NCBI RefSeq assembly: GCF_001544835.2
Contig: NZ_FCNX02000010.1
Location: forward strand, 186,001 to 250,000
DNA: 64,000 nucleotides
Direction of reading: 5' to 3'
Origin: Caballeronia fortuita
Lineage (GTDB): Bacteria > Pseudomonadota > Gammaproteobacteria > Burkholderiales > Burkholderiaceae
Shown here: piece after piece, positions 16,952 through 26,308 of the stretch
Layout of the letters: each line of letters begins with the position of its first letter
How positions within the stretch are numbered: the stretch's first letter is position 1
Program-made: the position numbers and the translations under genes
The notes under the pieces: generated by a model
Seen by the model: the letters and a program-made list of their open reading frames with translations, nothing else
Databases searched by the model: none
Told to the model about the DNA's origin: nothing

Positions 16952-17839
16952 TTATTTCTTCGAGAAGATCGCGCGCGCCAGGATATTCAGACCCAGCACG
17001 CCGAGCGTAATCAGGAACACACCGGCCCACGCGAGCGATTGCCACTGCGGGAACGGACTCATCGCGAACTTGTAGATCGTGACCGGCAGATTCGCCACCG
17101 GCTGATTCATGTCCCACGAGAAGAATTGATTCGACAGCGCCGTGAAAAGCAGCGGCGCGGTTTCGCCGGCGATACGCGCGACGGCGAGCAGCACGCCCGT
17201 CACGATGCCGCCGACCGATGCCTTCAGCGTGATCGACATCACCATCTTCCACTTCGGCGTGCCGAGTGCGAACGCGGCTTCGCGCAATGCGTTGGGCACG
17301 AGCTTCAGCATGTTTTCCGTCGTGCGGATGACGATCGGAATCTGCAGCAGCGCCAGCGCGATCACGCCGGCCCAGCCCGAGAAGCGGCCCATCTTCGCGA
17401 CGACGATCGCATAGACGAAAAGACCGACGACGATCGAAGGCGCCGACAGCAGAATGTCGTTGATGAAGCGCGTGACGCTCGCGAGCCAGCGCTTCTGGCC
17501 GTATTCCGCGAGATACACGCCCGCGAGAATGCCGAGCGGCGTGCCGACGAACGTCGCGAGCACGACGAGCATCAGCGAACCGACGATCGCGTTGGCGAGC
17601 CCACCGCCATCGGTGTTCGGCGGCGGCGTCGATTGCGTGAAGAGCTCGACCGACAAACCGCCGATGCCGAGCTTCAGCGTCGTGAAGAGAATCCACACGA
17701 GCCAGATGAGACCGAAGGCCATCGCGGCGAGCGAGAGCGTCAGCGCGACCGCGTTGGTGCCGCGGCGGCGGCGCTGCAGCTTCTGACGCGTCGCTTCGAC
17801 GCGGCCCGGATCCTGATTGAACGTAGCGGGACGGCTCAT
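16952..17839 (-). CDS. pstA: Phosphate ABC transporter permease PstA
   Basis: A 295-residue inner-membrane permease with six predicted helices and the binding-protein-dependent loop (REAAFALGTPKWKMVMSITL) that contacts PstB. Its ATG overlaps the pstC stop by one base (TAATG), so translation is probably coupled. Confidence 0.96.
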   Translation of the reverse strand: MSRPATFNQDPGRVEATRQKLQRRRRGTNAVALTLSLAAMAFGLIWLVWILFTTLKLGIGGLSVELFTQSTPPPNTDGGGLANAIVGSLMLVVLATFVGTPLGILAGVYLAEYGQKRWLASVTRFINDILLSAPSIVVGLFVYAIVVAKMGRFSGWAGVIALALLQIPIVIRTTENMLKLVPNALREAAFALGTPKWKMVMSITLKASVGGIVTGVLLAVARIAGETAPLLFTALSNQFFSWDMNQPVANLPVTIYKFAMSPFPQWQSLAWAGVFLITLGVLGLNILARAIFSKK

Positions 17840-18822
17840 TATTTACGGCCCTCCCCGCGTTCCATGCGCAGCAGCATCAGCTTCGAGAGCGCGAGGACGA
17901 AGAACGTGATGACGAAGAGAATCAGGCCGAGCTCCATCAATGCCGACGTATGCAGACCCGGGCTCGCTTCCGCGAATTCGTTCGCGAGCGCCGAGGTGAT
18001 GCTGTTGCCCGGCGAAAAGAGCGACACGTTGTCGAGCAGATTCGTATTGCCGATGACGAACGTGACCGCCATCGTCTCGCCGAGCGCGCGGCCAAGGCCG
18101 AGCATGACGCCGCCGATCACGCCGGCGCGCGTGTACGGCAGCACGATCTTCCACATCACTTCCCACGTCGTGCAGCCGATGCCGTATGCCGATTCCTTCA
18201 GCAGCACGGGCGTCACTTCGAACACGTCGCGCATCACGGACGCGATGTACGGAATGATCATGATCGCGAGAATGACGCCCGCGCACAGGATGCCGATGCC
18301 GATGGGCGGTCCCTGAAAGAAGATGCCGATGCCGGGCACGCCGCCTAGCAGCTTGCCGAGCGGCTTTTCGAAGTACTGCGCGAAGATTGGCGCAAACACG
18401 AGCAGGCCCCACATGCCGTAGACGATCGACGGAATCGCCGCGAGGAGTTCGATCGCGACGCCGAGCGGGCGGCGCAGCCACGCGGGCGAGAGTTCAGTCA
18501 GAAAAAGCGCGATGCCGAAGCTCACCGGCACGGCGATGATGAGCGCGATGACCGACGTCGCGATGGTGCCGTAGATCGGCACGAGCGCGCCGAAGCTTTC
18601 GCTGGGCGGATCCCATTCCGCGCGCCAGAGAAACGACAGGCCGAATTTCTGGATCGTCGGCATCGACGCGATGAGCAGCGAAACGATGATGCCGCCGAGC
18701 AGAAGCAGCGTGATGACGGCCGCAAGCCGTGTCACGCCGCCGAAAATGATGTCGCCGATACGGCTCGGCGCGCGCTGCGTATGCGCGGCCGGCGGTGCCG
18801 ACGCTAGGTTGATGTCCGACAT
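17839..18822 (-). CDS. pstC: Phosphate ABC transporter permease PstC
   Basis: A 327-residue permease partner of PstA, with six helices and the coupling loop KESAYGIGCTTWEVMWKIVL. The ATG at 18822 (MSDINLASAPP) has AAGG five bases upstream. A 30-codon in-frame upstream extension has no such box and no family match. It is 126 bp downstream of pstS. Confidence 0.95.
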   Translation of the reverse strand: MSDINLASAPPAAHTQRAPSRIGDIIFGGVTRLAAVITLLLLGGIIVSLLIASMPTIQKFGLSFLWRAEWDPPSESFGALVPIYGTIATSVIALIIAVPVSFGIALFLTELSPAWLRRPLGVAIELLAAIPSIVYGMWGLLVFAPIFAQYFEKPLGKLLGGVPGIGIFFQGPPIGIGILCAGVILAIMIIPYIASVMRDVFEVTPVLLKESAYGIGCTTWEVMWKIVLPYTRAGVIGGVMLGLGRALGETMAVTFVIGNTNLLDNVSLFSPGNSITSALANEFAEASPGLHTSALMELGLILFVITFFVLALSKLMLLRMERGEGRK

Positions 18823-18948
18823 GGGAGCCTTGGTTTCGCTACGTGTCAGACCGCGCGGCGAACTCTGGCTCACCGCGCGGCTTCCTTGCTGCATTGCTGT
18901 CCCGCGAATCAAAAGCTTAGGACAGTTTCAAACGACTGCCTGCTTCCC

Positions 18949-19980
18949 TTACTCGGCGACCGGCTTACCCGATGCGTCCTTGACCTTCGCCTTCCATTGC
19001 GTCTTGATTTCGGCGACGACCGAATCCGGCAGCGAGATGTAGTCGAGTTCGTTCGCAGCCTGGTTGCCGTTCTTGAACGCCCAGTCGAAGAACTTGAGCG
19101 TTTCCGTACCCTGTTGCGGCTTCTCTTGCGTCGCGTGCAGCAGCACGAAGGTCGCGCCGACGATCGGCCATGCGTTCTGGCCCGGCTCGTTCGTCAGGAT
19201 CTGATAGAACGACTTCGACCAGTCAGCGCCCGCGGCCGCTGCCTTGAACGTGTCGGTCTTCGGCTCGACGACCGTGCCAGCCGAGTTTTTCATGCCGACG
19301 TAAGTCATCTTGTTCTGCTTCGCGTACGCCCACTCGACGTAGCCGATCGCGCCCGGCAGACGCTGCACGAATGCCGCGACGCCGTCGTTGCCCTTGCCGC
19401 CCGTGCCCGTCGGCCAGTTGACGGTCGAACCTTCGCCAACCTTCGACTTCCACTCGGGGTTCACCTTCGACAGATAGTTCGTCCAGATGAAGCTCGTGCC
19501 CGAGCCGTCGGCGCGGCGCACGACCGCGATGTCCGTATCCGGCAGCTTGACCTTCGGGTTCAGCGCGGCGATCGCCGGGTCGTTCCACTTTTTGATCTTG
19601 CCGAGGTAGATATCGCCGAGCACCTGGCCCGACAGCGTCACTTCGCCGGCCTTCACGCCCGGCACGTTGATCACCGGCACCACGCCGCCGACGACCGTCG
19701 GGAACTGGAAAAGGCCGTCTTTCGCGAGTTCGTCATCTTTCAGCGGTGCGTCCGAGCCCGCGAAATCCACCGTCTTCGCGATGATCTGCTTGATGCCGCC
19801 CGACGAGCCGATGCCTTGGTAGTTCACCTTGCCGCCGCCGGTTTTCTGGTATGCGTCCGCCCACTTGGTGTAGATCGGCGCTGCGAAGGTGGAACCCGCG
19901 CCGGTGATGTCGGCTGCTTGTGCGGAGATGGCGAACACTGCACCCATCAGGCCGGCCAGCGCGGTTTGCATCAATTTCAT
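18949..19980 (-). CDS. pstS: Periplasmic phosphate-binding protein PstS
   Basis: A 343-residue secreted solute-binding protein that captures phosphate and delivers it to PstCA. The signal peptide is residues 1-22, cut after AISAQA. Phosphate-contact motifs are ITGAGSTFAAPIY, GSSGGIKQI, FAGSDAPLKDDE and RADGSGTSFIWTNYL. GGAG precedes the ATG at 19980. The open frame continues far upstream without starts of family type. First gene of the pst-pho run, with a strong Pho box 76 bp before the start. Confidence 0.97.
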   Translation of the reverse strand: MKLMQTALAGLMGAVFAISAQAADITGAGSTFAAPIYTKWADAYQKTGGGKVNYQGIGSSGGIKQIIAKTVDFAGSDAPLKDDELAKDGLFQFPTVVGGVVPVINVPGVKAGEVTLSGQVLGDIYLGKIKKWNDPAIAALNPKVKLPDTDIAVVRRADGSGTSFIWTNYLSKVNPEWKSKVGEGSTVNWPTGTGGKGNDGVAAFVQRLPGAIGYVEWAYAKQNKMTYVGMKNSAGTVVEPKTDTFKAAAAGADWSKSFYQILTNEPGQNAWPIVGATFVLLHATQEKPQQGTETLKFFDWAFKNGNQAANELDYISLPDSVVAEIKTQWKAKVKDASGKPVAE

Positions 19981-20055
19981 TCTTGATCTCCAGGATATTG
20001 AGCGTGTGTCGTGTGTGAGCGTGTGAGACGACACCGCGAAATATAGGAGGAGTCT

Positions 20056-20073
20056 GTGACAGTAATATGACTT
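20056..20073 (-). promoter_or_regulatory. Pho box upstream of pstS
   Basis: On the minus strand AAGTCAT-ATTA-CTGTCAC: two 7-base half sites with the correct 4-base A/T spacer. The second half matches the CTGTCAY consensus fully and the first at five of seven positions. Position and orientation fit PhoB activation of pstS. Confidence 0.8.
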
Positions 20074-20150
20074 ATCGTGAACGCAGCGTGTCATTGCGCT
20101 TACGTGCTGAAAGTTTGAGCGCGCCCGGTTTGTCAAGCGTTCCGTGCAAA

Positions 20151-20176
20151 TAAAAAAGCGGGCCGATGCCCGCTCT
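20151..20176 (-). terminator. Rho-independent terminator of glmM
   Basis: On the minus strand GCGGGC-ATCG-GCCCGC followed by TTTTTTAT, 32 bp after the glmM stop. Confidence 0.88.
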
Positions 20177-20207
20177 TTAGCAAAATGCAAGAAATCGCGA
20201 TAAACGC

Positions 20208-21569
20208 TTATGAAGTCGCCTCTTTTACGACCTGCGCAATCGTTTCCGCGTAGCGAACCGCGTCCTGATGTGCGGACGCTTCCACCATCACGCGCAGGAC
20301 CGGTTCGGTTCCCGACGCGCGAATCAAGACCCGGCCGTGCGATTCGAGGGAACGCTCGGCTTGCTCGACGGCGCGGCGAATTGCGTCGCTGCCCTTCCAG
20401 TCCGCGCCCGCGCTCATGCGGACGTTGATCAGCTTCTGCGGGAAAAGGCTCACGCCGCGCAGCAGATCGGCAAGCGATTTGCCGCTGCGCTGGATCGCCG
20501 CGAGCACGAGAAGCGCCGAAACGATGCCGTCGCCCGTCGAATGTCGATCCAACGACAGAATGTGCCCGGAGCCTTCCGCGCCGAGCTGCCAGCCGTTCTC
20601 TCGCAGCTTTTCGAGCACGTAACGGTCGCCGACGGCCGCGCGCACGAACTTCACGCCCGCTTCCTTCAGCGCCACTTCGACGGCCATGTTCGTCATCAGC
20701 GTGCCGACCGCCCCTTCCACCTTGCCATCGGTCGCGATGCGGTCCTTGACGAGCACGTACAGCAGTTCGTCGCCGTTGTAGAGGCGGCCGGTCGAATCGA
20801 CGACCTGCAGGCGATCGGCATCGCCGTCGAGCGCGATGCCGATGTCGGCCTTGTGCTCCAGCACGGCGCGCACGAGCGCGTCCGGTGCGGTCGCGCCGAC
20901 GCCATCGTTGATGTTGAAGCCATTCGGCGACACGCCGATCGATACGACTTCCGCGCCCAGTTCGTGGAAAACGTGCGGCGCGACGTCGTACGCGGCGCCG
21001 TGCGCGCAATCGACGACGAGCTTGAGACCGCGCAAGTCGAAGCTCGCCGGGAATGTGCTCTTGCAGAACTCGATGTAGCGGCCGCCCGCGTCGTCGAGAC
21101 GGCGCGCCTTGCCGAGACGCTCGGACGGCGCGCACTCCATCGGCAGCTCCAACTGACGCTCGATTTCGAGTTCGACATCGTCGGGCAGCTTGTTGCCGTC
21201 GGCGGAGAAGAACTTGATGCCGTTGTCATCGTACGGATTGTGCGACGCGCTGATCACGACACCCGCCGACAACCGCAGCGCGCGCGTCAGATACGCGACG
21301 CCCGGCGTCGGCATCGGGCCGGCCAGCATCACGTCGACGCCCGCCGCCGAGAAGCCGGACTCCAGCGCCGCTTCGAGCATGTAGCCCGAAACGCGCGTGT
21401 CCTTGCCGATCAGCACGGTCGGGCGATTGCCCTTTTTCTGCTGCGCGCGATCGGCGCCCGCGAGCACCTTGCCGGCTGCGTAGCCGAGCTTGAGTACGAA
21501 GTCCGGCGTGATCGGCGCGACGCCTACGCGGCCGCGGATGCCGTCTGTTCCAAAATATTGACGTGACAT
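20208..21569 (-). CDS. glmM: Phosphoglucosamine mutase
   Basis: A 453-residue cytoplasmic enzyme converting glucosamine-6-phosphate to glucosamine-1-phosphate for UDP-GlcNAc, and so for peptidoglycan and LPS. It belongs to the alpha-D-phosphohexomutases. The phosphoserine loop is ISASHNPYDDNG with active Ser109. The metal loop is DGDADRL (about residues 247-253), the sugar loop EGSGHI, and the phosphate site RASGTEPVLRVMVE near the C terminus. It starts MSRQYFGTDGIRG, the family opening. Downstream of folP by 113 bp, as in E. coli. Confidence 0.97.
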   Translation of the reverse strand: MSRQYFGTDGIRGRVGVAPITPDFVLKLGYAAGKVLAGADRAQQKKGNRPTVLIGKDTRVSGYMLEAALESGFSAAGVDVMLAGPMPTPGVAYLTRALRLSAGVVISASHNPYDDNGIKFFSADGNKLPDDVELEIERQLELPMECAPSERLGKARRLDDAGGRYIEFCKSTFPASFDLRGLKLVVDCAHGAAYDVAPHVFHELGAEVVSIGVSPNGFNINDGVGATAPDALVRAVLEHKADIGIALDGDADRLQVVDSTGRLYNGDELLYVLVKDRIATDGKVEGAVGTLMTNMAVEVALKEAGVKFVRAAVGDRYVLEKLRENGWQLGAEGSGHILSLDRHSTGDGIVSALLVLAAIQRSGKSLADLLRGVSLFPQKLINVRMSAGADWKGSDAIRRAVEQAERSLESHGRVLIRASGTEPVLRVMVEASAHQDAVRYAETIAQVVKEATS

Positions 21570-21682
21570 TGTTGCTTGACCCTCCTCGCGACCGTACGGC
21601 GCCCTTTTCGGTCGGCGATTTTTAGTTGATGAGTTCTATCGGCGTGCGCCCGCGCCTAAATTCCGATGAATGAGGCCCAGTG

Positions 21683-22567
21683 TCAATAATGCCCATTCCG
21701 GGCCGCATCTTTTGTGGCCTGCCAGACTTTCAGCGCATCGACGGTCTCCGCGACATCGTGCACGCGGATGATCGCCGCGCCGCGCTCGGCCGCGCACACC
21801 GCGGCGGCGATGCTCGCGGCCAGCCGTTCGCCCGCGCCGCGCCCGGTGACGGCGCCGAGCATCGACTTGCGCGACATGCCAGCGAGCAACGGAAAATTCG
21901 TGCCTTCCGGCGACGTCGCCTTCAGATGCGCGAGCAACGAATAATTATGCTCGACCGTCTTGCCGAAGCCGTAGCCTGGATCGAGACTGATGCGCTCGGC
22001 CGCGATGCCTGCGCGCGTAAGCGTCGCGACGCGCTCCGCGAAAAAAGCGCGAACGTCGGCGACCACATTCTCGTACACGGGATCGTGGAGTTGCATCGTG
22101 CGCGGCTCGCCGAGCATGTGCATCACGCAGAGTCCACAATTGCCGCCTTTGACGGCGTCGAGCGCGCCTTCCCGGCGCAAGCCCCAGATGTCGTTGATCA
22201 TGTCCGCGCCCGCCTCGAGCGCGGCGCGCATCACGTCCGGCTTGTAGGTATCGACGGAAAGCGGCACGTGCATGCCGCGCAGCGCATCGACGATCGGCAC
22301 GACGCGTTCCAGTTCTTCGTCGAGCGGAACCGGCGGCGCGCCAGGACGCGTCGATTCGCCGCCGATGTCGATGATGTCGGCGCCGTCGGCAAGCATCTGC
22401 TCGGCGCGGGCCAGCGCGGCGTCGCGCGCGATGAAGCGGCCGCCATCGGAGAACGAGTCCGGCGTCACGTTGAGGATGCCCATGACGAGCGGGCGTTCGA
22501 AGGACAGCGTGAAACGTCCGCACTGGAGCGGCGCTGCCGGGAGAAAGGATGAGGTGGGAGTGGTCAA
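21683..22567 (-). CDS. folP: Dihydropteroate synthase
   Basis: A 294-residue TIM-barrel enzyme that joins p-aminobenzoate to hydroxymethyl-dihydropterin diphosphate in folate synthesis; the sulfonamide target. Signatures are MGILNVTPDSFSDGGRF, IIDIGGESTRPGA and SLDPGYGFGKT, then LLAGMSRKSMLG. The first codon taken is TTG at 22567, without a clear ribosome-binding site, so the exact start is uncertain by some residues. Conserved order ftsH-folP-glmM. Confidence 0.95.
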   Translation of the reverse strand: MTTPTSSFLPAAPLQCGRFTLSFERPLVMGILNVTPDSFSDGGRFIARDAALARAEQMLADGADIIDIGGESTRPGAPPVPLDEELERVVPIVDALRGMHVPLSVDTYKPDVMRAALEAGADMINDIWGLRREGALDAVKGGNCGLCVMHMLGEPRTMQLHDPVYENVVADVRAFFAERVATLTRAGIAAERISLDPGYGFGKTVEHNYSLLAHLKATSPEGTNFPLLAGMSRKSMLGAVTGRGAGERLAASIAAAVCAAERGAAIIRVHDVAETVDALKVWQATKDAARNGHY

Positions 22568-22641
22568 GCGAGTCGAACGAAAGAAGATTCAGAGCCGGGT
22601 GCGCCGCCGCGCCCAGCGTCTCATTAATACGGGGCCCAAAA

Positions 22642-22679
22642 GTGAAAATGGGCCGGCGTGCTGTGCACACCGGCCCATG
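22642..22679 (-). terminator. Terminator of ftsH
   Basis: On the minus strand ATGGGCCGG and CCGGCCCAT form a 9-bp stem, with partial pairing in the loop, followed by TTTTCACTTTT, 17 bp after the ftsH stop. Confidence 0.8.
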
Positions 22680-22695
22680 ATTCAGCTCAAGACAC

Positions 22696-24582
22696 TCAGG
22701 CGGTTGCCGGCGCGTTGCCCGGCTTGACCTCGGTGCCGCTGCTGCCACCCGAAGGCGTATCGCCGGACGGCGGCGGCAGGTTCTTCGGCGGACGCGGCGG
22801 ACGATCCGACATGATGTCGCCAATCTGGTCCGCGTCGATGGTTTCCCATTCGAGCAGCGCCTTGGTCATGGCTTCGACCTTGTCGCGGTTGTCTTCCAGC
22901 AGCTTGCGCGCGAGGGCGTATTGCTCGTCGAGGATACGGCGGATTTCCGCATCGACCTTCTGCTGCGTCGCTTCCGACACCGACTTCGCGCCCATCTTGC
23001 CGAACATGCCGTTGTCTTCGGTATCGACGTAGACCATCGTGCCGAGCACGTCCGACATGCCGTAACGGGTGACCATGTCTCGCGCCATCTTGGTTGCGCG
23101 CTCGAAGTCGTTCGAAGCACCGGTCGACATCGAGTTCAGGAACACTTCTTCCGCTGCACGGCCGCCAAACAGGATCGCGATTTCTTCCAGCATCTTGTCC
23201 CGATACAGGTTCACGCGATCATGCTCCGGCAATTGCCACGTGACGCCCAATGCCCAGCCGCGCGGCATGATGGTGACCTTGTGCACCGGATCGGCATGCG
23301 GCAGCAGCTTCGCGACTACTGCGTGACCCGACTCGTGGTACGCCGTGTTGCGACGCTCTTCTTCCCGCATCACCGCCGACTTGCGCTCCGGACCCATGAA
23401 AATCTTGTCCTTTGCGTCTTCGAAGTCCTGCATTTCGACGATGCGCTTGCCGCGACGCGCCGCGAACAGTGCCGCTTCGTTCACGAGGTTCGCGAGATCG
23501 GCGCCCGAGAATCCCGGCGTGCCGCGCGCGATGACCGATGCGTCCACGTCGTTCGCGATCGGCACTTTGCGCAAGTGCACCTTCATGATGTGCTCGCGAC
23601 CGCGAATATCCGGCAGACCGACATACACCTGGCGGTCGAAACGGCCCGGACGGAGCAGCGCCTTGTCGAGCACGTCCGAACGGTTCGTCGCCGCGATCAC
23701 GATGACGCCCGAGTTCGCTTCGAAGCCGTCCATCTCGACGAGCATCTGATTGAGCGTCTGCTCGCGCTCGTCGTTGCCGCCGCCCATGCCGGCGCCACGA
23801 TGACGACCGACCGCGTCGATTTCGTCAATAAACACGATGCACGGCGCATGCTTCTTCGCCTGCTCGAACATGTCGCGCACGCGGGCCGCACCAACACCTA
23901 CGAACATTTCCACGAAGTCCGAACCCGAGATGCTGAAAAACGGCACTTTCGCTTCACCGGCGATGGCGCGCGCCAGCAGCGTCTTACCGGTGCCCGGAGG
24001 GCCGACCAGCAACACGCCGCGCGGAATGCGGCCACCGAGCTTCTGGAATTTTTGCGGATCGCGCAGGAAGTCCACCAGTTCCGACACTTCTTCCTTGGCT
24101 TCGTCGCAGCCCGCGACGTCGGTGAAATTGATTGCGTTGTTGTTCTCGTCGATCAGCCGCGCTCGCGACTTGCCGAACGAAAACGCCCCGCCTTTGCCGC
24201 CGCCCTGCATCTGCCGCATCATGTAGAACCAGAAGCCGATGATCAGAATCGTCGGCCCGAGGTAATACAGCGCCGACACGAGCGCATTCGGTTCATCGTC
24301 AGCCTTGCCGCTGACCTGAACGCCGTATTTCATCAAATCGCCGACCATCCAGATGTCGCCGGGCGACACGATCTGGTACTTCTGGCCGTCTGCCGGAGTG
24401 ACCGTCAGATTGCGCCCTTGAACGGTGACATTCTTGACCTTGCCGTTCTTCGCGTCGTCCATGAACTGCGAATAGGACACACCTTCCTGGACGCGGGGCT
24501 TATCGAACTGCTTGAACACCGTAAACAGCACCAGTGCGATCACGAGCCACACTGCCGCTTTAGAGAACATATTGTTGTTCAA
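22696..24582 (-). CDS. ftsH: ATP-dependent zinc metalloprotease FtsH
   Basis: A 628-residue membrane-anchored AAA+ protease that degrades misfolded membrane proteins and regulators such as LpxC or sigma-32 in relatives. Two N-terminal helices flank a periplasmic domain (about 25-100). Walker A is GPPGTGKT (194-201), Walker B is CIVFIDEID, and the second region of homology is ATNRSDVLDKALLRPGRFD. The zinc site is HESGH (416-420). The tail is Pro/Gly-rich. The TTG at 24582 (LNNNMFSKAAVW) has GAGGAG seven bases upstream and fits the family N terminus. Confidence 0.97.
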   Translation of the reverse strand: MNNNMFSKAAVWLVIALVLFTVFKQFDKPRVQEGVSYSQFMDDAKNGKVKNVTVQGRNLTVTPADGQKYQIVSPGDIWMVGDLMKYGVQVSGKADDEPNALVSALYYLGPTILIIGFWFYMMRQMQGGGKGGAFSFGKSRARLIDENNNAINFTDVAGCDEAKEEVSELVDFLRDPQKFQKLGGRIPRGVLLVGPPGTGKTLLARAIAGEAKVPFFSISGSDFVEMFVGVGAARVRDMFEQAKKHAPCIVFIDEIDAVGRHRGAGMGGGNDEREQTLNQMLVEMDGFEANSGVIVIAATNRSDVLDKALLRPGRFDRQVYVGLPDIRGREHIMKVHLRKVPIANDVDASVIARGTPGFSGADLANLVNEAALFAARRGKRIVEMQDFEDAKDKIFMGPERKSAVMREEERRNTAYHESGHAVVAKLLPHADPVHKVTIMPRGWALGVTWQLPEHDRVNLYRDKMLEEIAILFGGRAAEEVFLNSMSTGASNDFERATKMARDMVTRYGMSDVLGTMVYVDTEDNGMFGKMGAKSVSEATQQKVDAEIRRILDEQYALARKLLEDNRDKVEAMTKALLEWETIDADQIGDIMSDRPPRPPKNLPPPSGDTPSGGSSGTEVKPGNAPATA

Positions 24583-24767
24583 AGCACCACTCCTCACTCA
24601 TAGACGGGCGCCTACATAAACCTTGCGACGCCACCAAAGCATTCTAATCCAGACCGCTAACCCCTGCCATAAGGTTTATCTACCGCACAAATAGCGGCAG
24701 AGAGGCCTTTTTCGGCATAATCCGCGAAAAACCCGCAGATTTTTGCCGAATCGCTCGAGCGCGCCGT

Positions 24768-25430
24768 TCAGGCCGGGCGCTTTAACTGTCGGCCGAGAAT
24801 AAAAGTCTCCGACGATTTGTCGCGAGAAGCCTTGGGCTTGCGCGGCGCAACCACCTTGAACTGGTGTTTGAACTTCTCGACGATCTGGCTATACCCGCTG
24901 CCGTGGAAACATTTGACTAGCAGCGCACCCTCCGGTTTCAGGTGGTTTTGTGCAAACTCCAGCGCCAGATCGCAGAGATGCTCGATGCGCGCGGCATCCG
25001 CACTCGCTACGCCAGAGAGGTTGGGGGCCATGTCGGAAATAACAAGGTCCACCTGACGCTCGCCGACGATATCGTCGAGTTGCGCGAGCACTTCGTCCTC
25101 GCGGAAGTCGCCCTGAATGAACGTGACGTCCGCGATCGGTTCCATCGGCAGGATGTCGAGCGCGATGATCGTGCCGTCGATGCCGCCCTGACGTTCGGCG
25201 TCGCGCTTCGCGCCCTGCGCGAGCTTGTTGCGCGCGTACTGGCTCCAGCTGCCGGGCGTCGAACCGAGATCGACGATGACCTGCCCCGGCCTGATGAGCT
25301 TGTCCTGCTCGTCGATCTCCTTGAGCTTGTAAGCGGCGCGCGCACGATAGCCCTCGCGCTGCGCCATCTTCACGTAGGGATCGTTGATGTGGTCATGCAA
25401 CCACGAATGATTAAAACGGTTCTTTGCCAT
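24768..25430 (-). CDS. rlmE: 23S rRNA 2'-O-methyltransferase (uridine 2552)
   Basis: A 220-residue FtsJ/RrmJ protein methylating U2552 in the A-loop of 23S rRNA. The SAM motif is VIVDLGSTPGSWSQYA (Leu-Gly-Ser, where E. coli has LGAAPGGWSQ). The catalytic K-D-K-E tetrad is visible in RARAAYKLKEID, ISDMAPNLSG, LLVKCFHGSGY and SSETFILG. Placed upstream of ftsH as in E. coli, and divergent from yhbY. Confidence 0.96.
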   Translation of the reverse strand: MAKNRFNHSWLHDHINDPYVKMAQREGYRARAAYKLKEIDEQDKLIRPGQVIVDLGSTPGSWSQYARNKLAQGAKRDAERQGGIDGTIIALDILPMEPIADVTFIQGDFREDEVLAQLDDIVGERQVDLVISDMAPNLSGVASADAARIEHLCDLALEFAQNHLKPEGALLVKCFHGSGYSQIVEKFKHQFKVVAPRKPKASRDKSSETFILGRQLKRPA

Positions 25431-25711
25431 TCAAACTGAGCTCATGTGGCGCGCCGACAGCGCGCCCGGTGCGGATTTTGCTGCATTGCGCGAGGCTTTT
25501 AGCGGATAATACGCGTCTTGTCGGCCGGACCGGTCCTCGGCGCTTCTTGGCGCTCCGAAACCCGGGCATCCGGCCTCTTCTGTTTCTGGCGGGCGCTGGC
25601 GCGATCGATGCGCCGCAGTCTTCGCCGCGCAGCCAAGCGCTTGCGCGTGTTCGAACCGCCTTGCCACGCGTGCTGACGCCGCCCACATTTTAGTCGAGTA
25701 CCAAATTTCTC

Positions 25712-26251
25712 ATGCCAGCTCTTAAACTCTCCCCCGCCGAACGCGCCGATCTGCGCTCCCAGGCCCATGCGCTCAAGCCCGTCGTGCTCGTCGGCGCGGA
25801 GGGTCTGACCGATGCCGTGCTGAAAGAAATCAACGTGCACCTCGAAGCGCACCAGCTCATCAAGGTCCGCGTGTTCGGTGACGAACGTGAAGCGCGCGTC
25901 GAAATCTACGATGAAATCTGCGATCGCCTGAACGCCGCCCCCATTCAGCATATCGGCAAGCTGCTCGTGATCTGGAGACCCGAAGGCGCCGCCCCGAAGA
26001 GCCGCGCCACGCGTACCCGCAGCACGATGCCGCCGAGCGCCGCCGAAGCCGCCGAGGAACGTCCGGCAAAAGGCCGCGCGCCGCGCGTCGTCAAGGCGGT
26101 GAAAATCACGCGCGACGCGCCCGCATTCAAGAAGCCGAAGAAGCAGACGCTGAAGGTGCTGGGCAATGAACGGGTTACCGCCGGTGGCAACGTGAAGCGC
26201 GCGAAGAAGCGTCAGTCCAGTGCGAAACGCCAGCATCAGACCGTGAAATAA
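25712..26251 (+). CDS. yhbY: CRS1/YhbY-type RNA-binding protein, with long basic tail
   Basis: A 179-residue protein whose first ~95 residues are a CRM (YhbY) domain: LSPAERADLRSQAHALKPVV, VGAEGLTDAVLKEI, LIKVRV and the GKLLVIWRP end. E. coli YhbY is about 97 residues and associates with pre-50S subunits. Here a Lys/Arg/Ala-rich tail of about 80 residues follows, ending AKKRQSSAKRQHQTVK, and probably binds RNA non-specifically. The rlmE-yhbY divergent pair is conserved and fits ribosome assembly. Confidence 0.9.
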   Translation: MPALKLSPAERADLRSQAHALKPVVLVGAEGLTDAVLKEINVHLEAHQLIKVRVFGDEREARVEIYDEICDRLNAAPIQHIGKLLVIWRPEGAAPKSRATRTRSTMPPSAAEAAEERPAKGRAPRVVKAVKITRDAPAFKKPKKQTLKVLGNERVTAGGNVKRAKKRQSSAKRQHQTVK

Positions 26252-26255
26252 ACAA

Positions 26256-26291
26256 ACGGCGCGTGCATTTCGCATGAAACGCACGCGCCGT
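26256..26291 (-). terminator. Terminator between yhbY and the DUF4149 gene
   Basis: ACGGCGCGTGC and GCACGCGCCGT form an 11-bp perfect stem with further pairing in the loop. The minus-strand exit is TTTGTTTATTT, so it mainly serves the leftward greA-DUF4149 unit. On the plus strand no T-run follows. Confidence 0.75.
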
Positions 26292-26308
26292 CCATGACTT
26301 CCGCGCTG

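Noticed and set aside
19981..21135. Extension of the pstS frame upstream into glmM
   Set aside because: The pstS start at 19980 has a signal peptide and ribosome-binding site; the extension crosses the Pho box, a terminator and the glmM gene.
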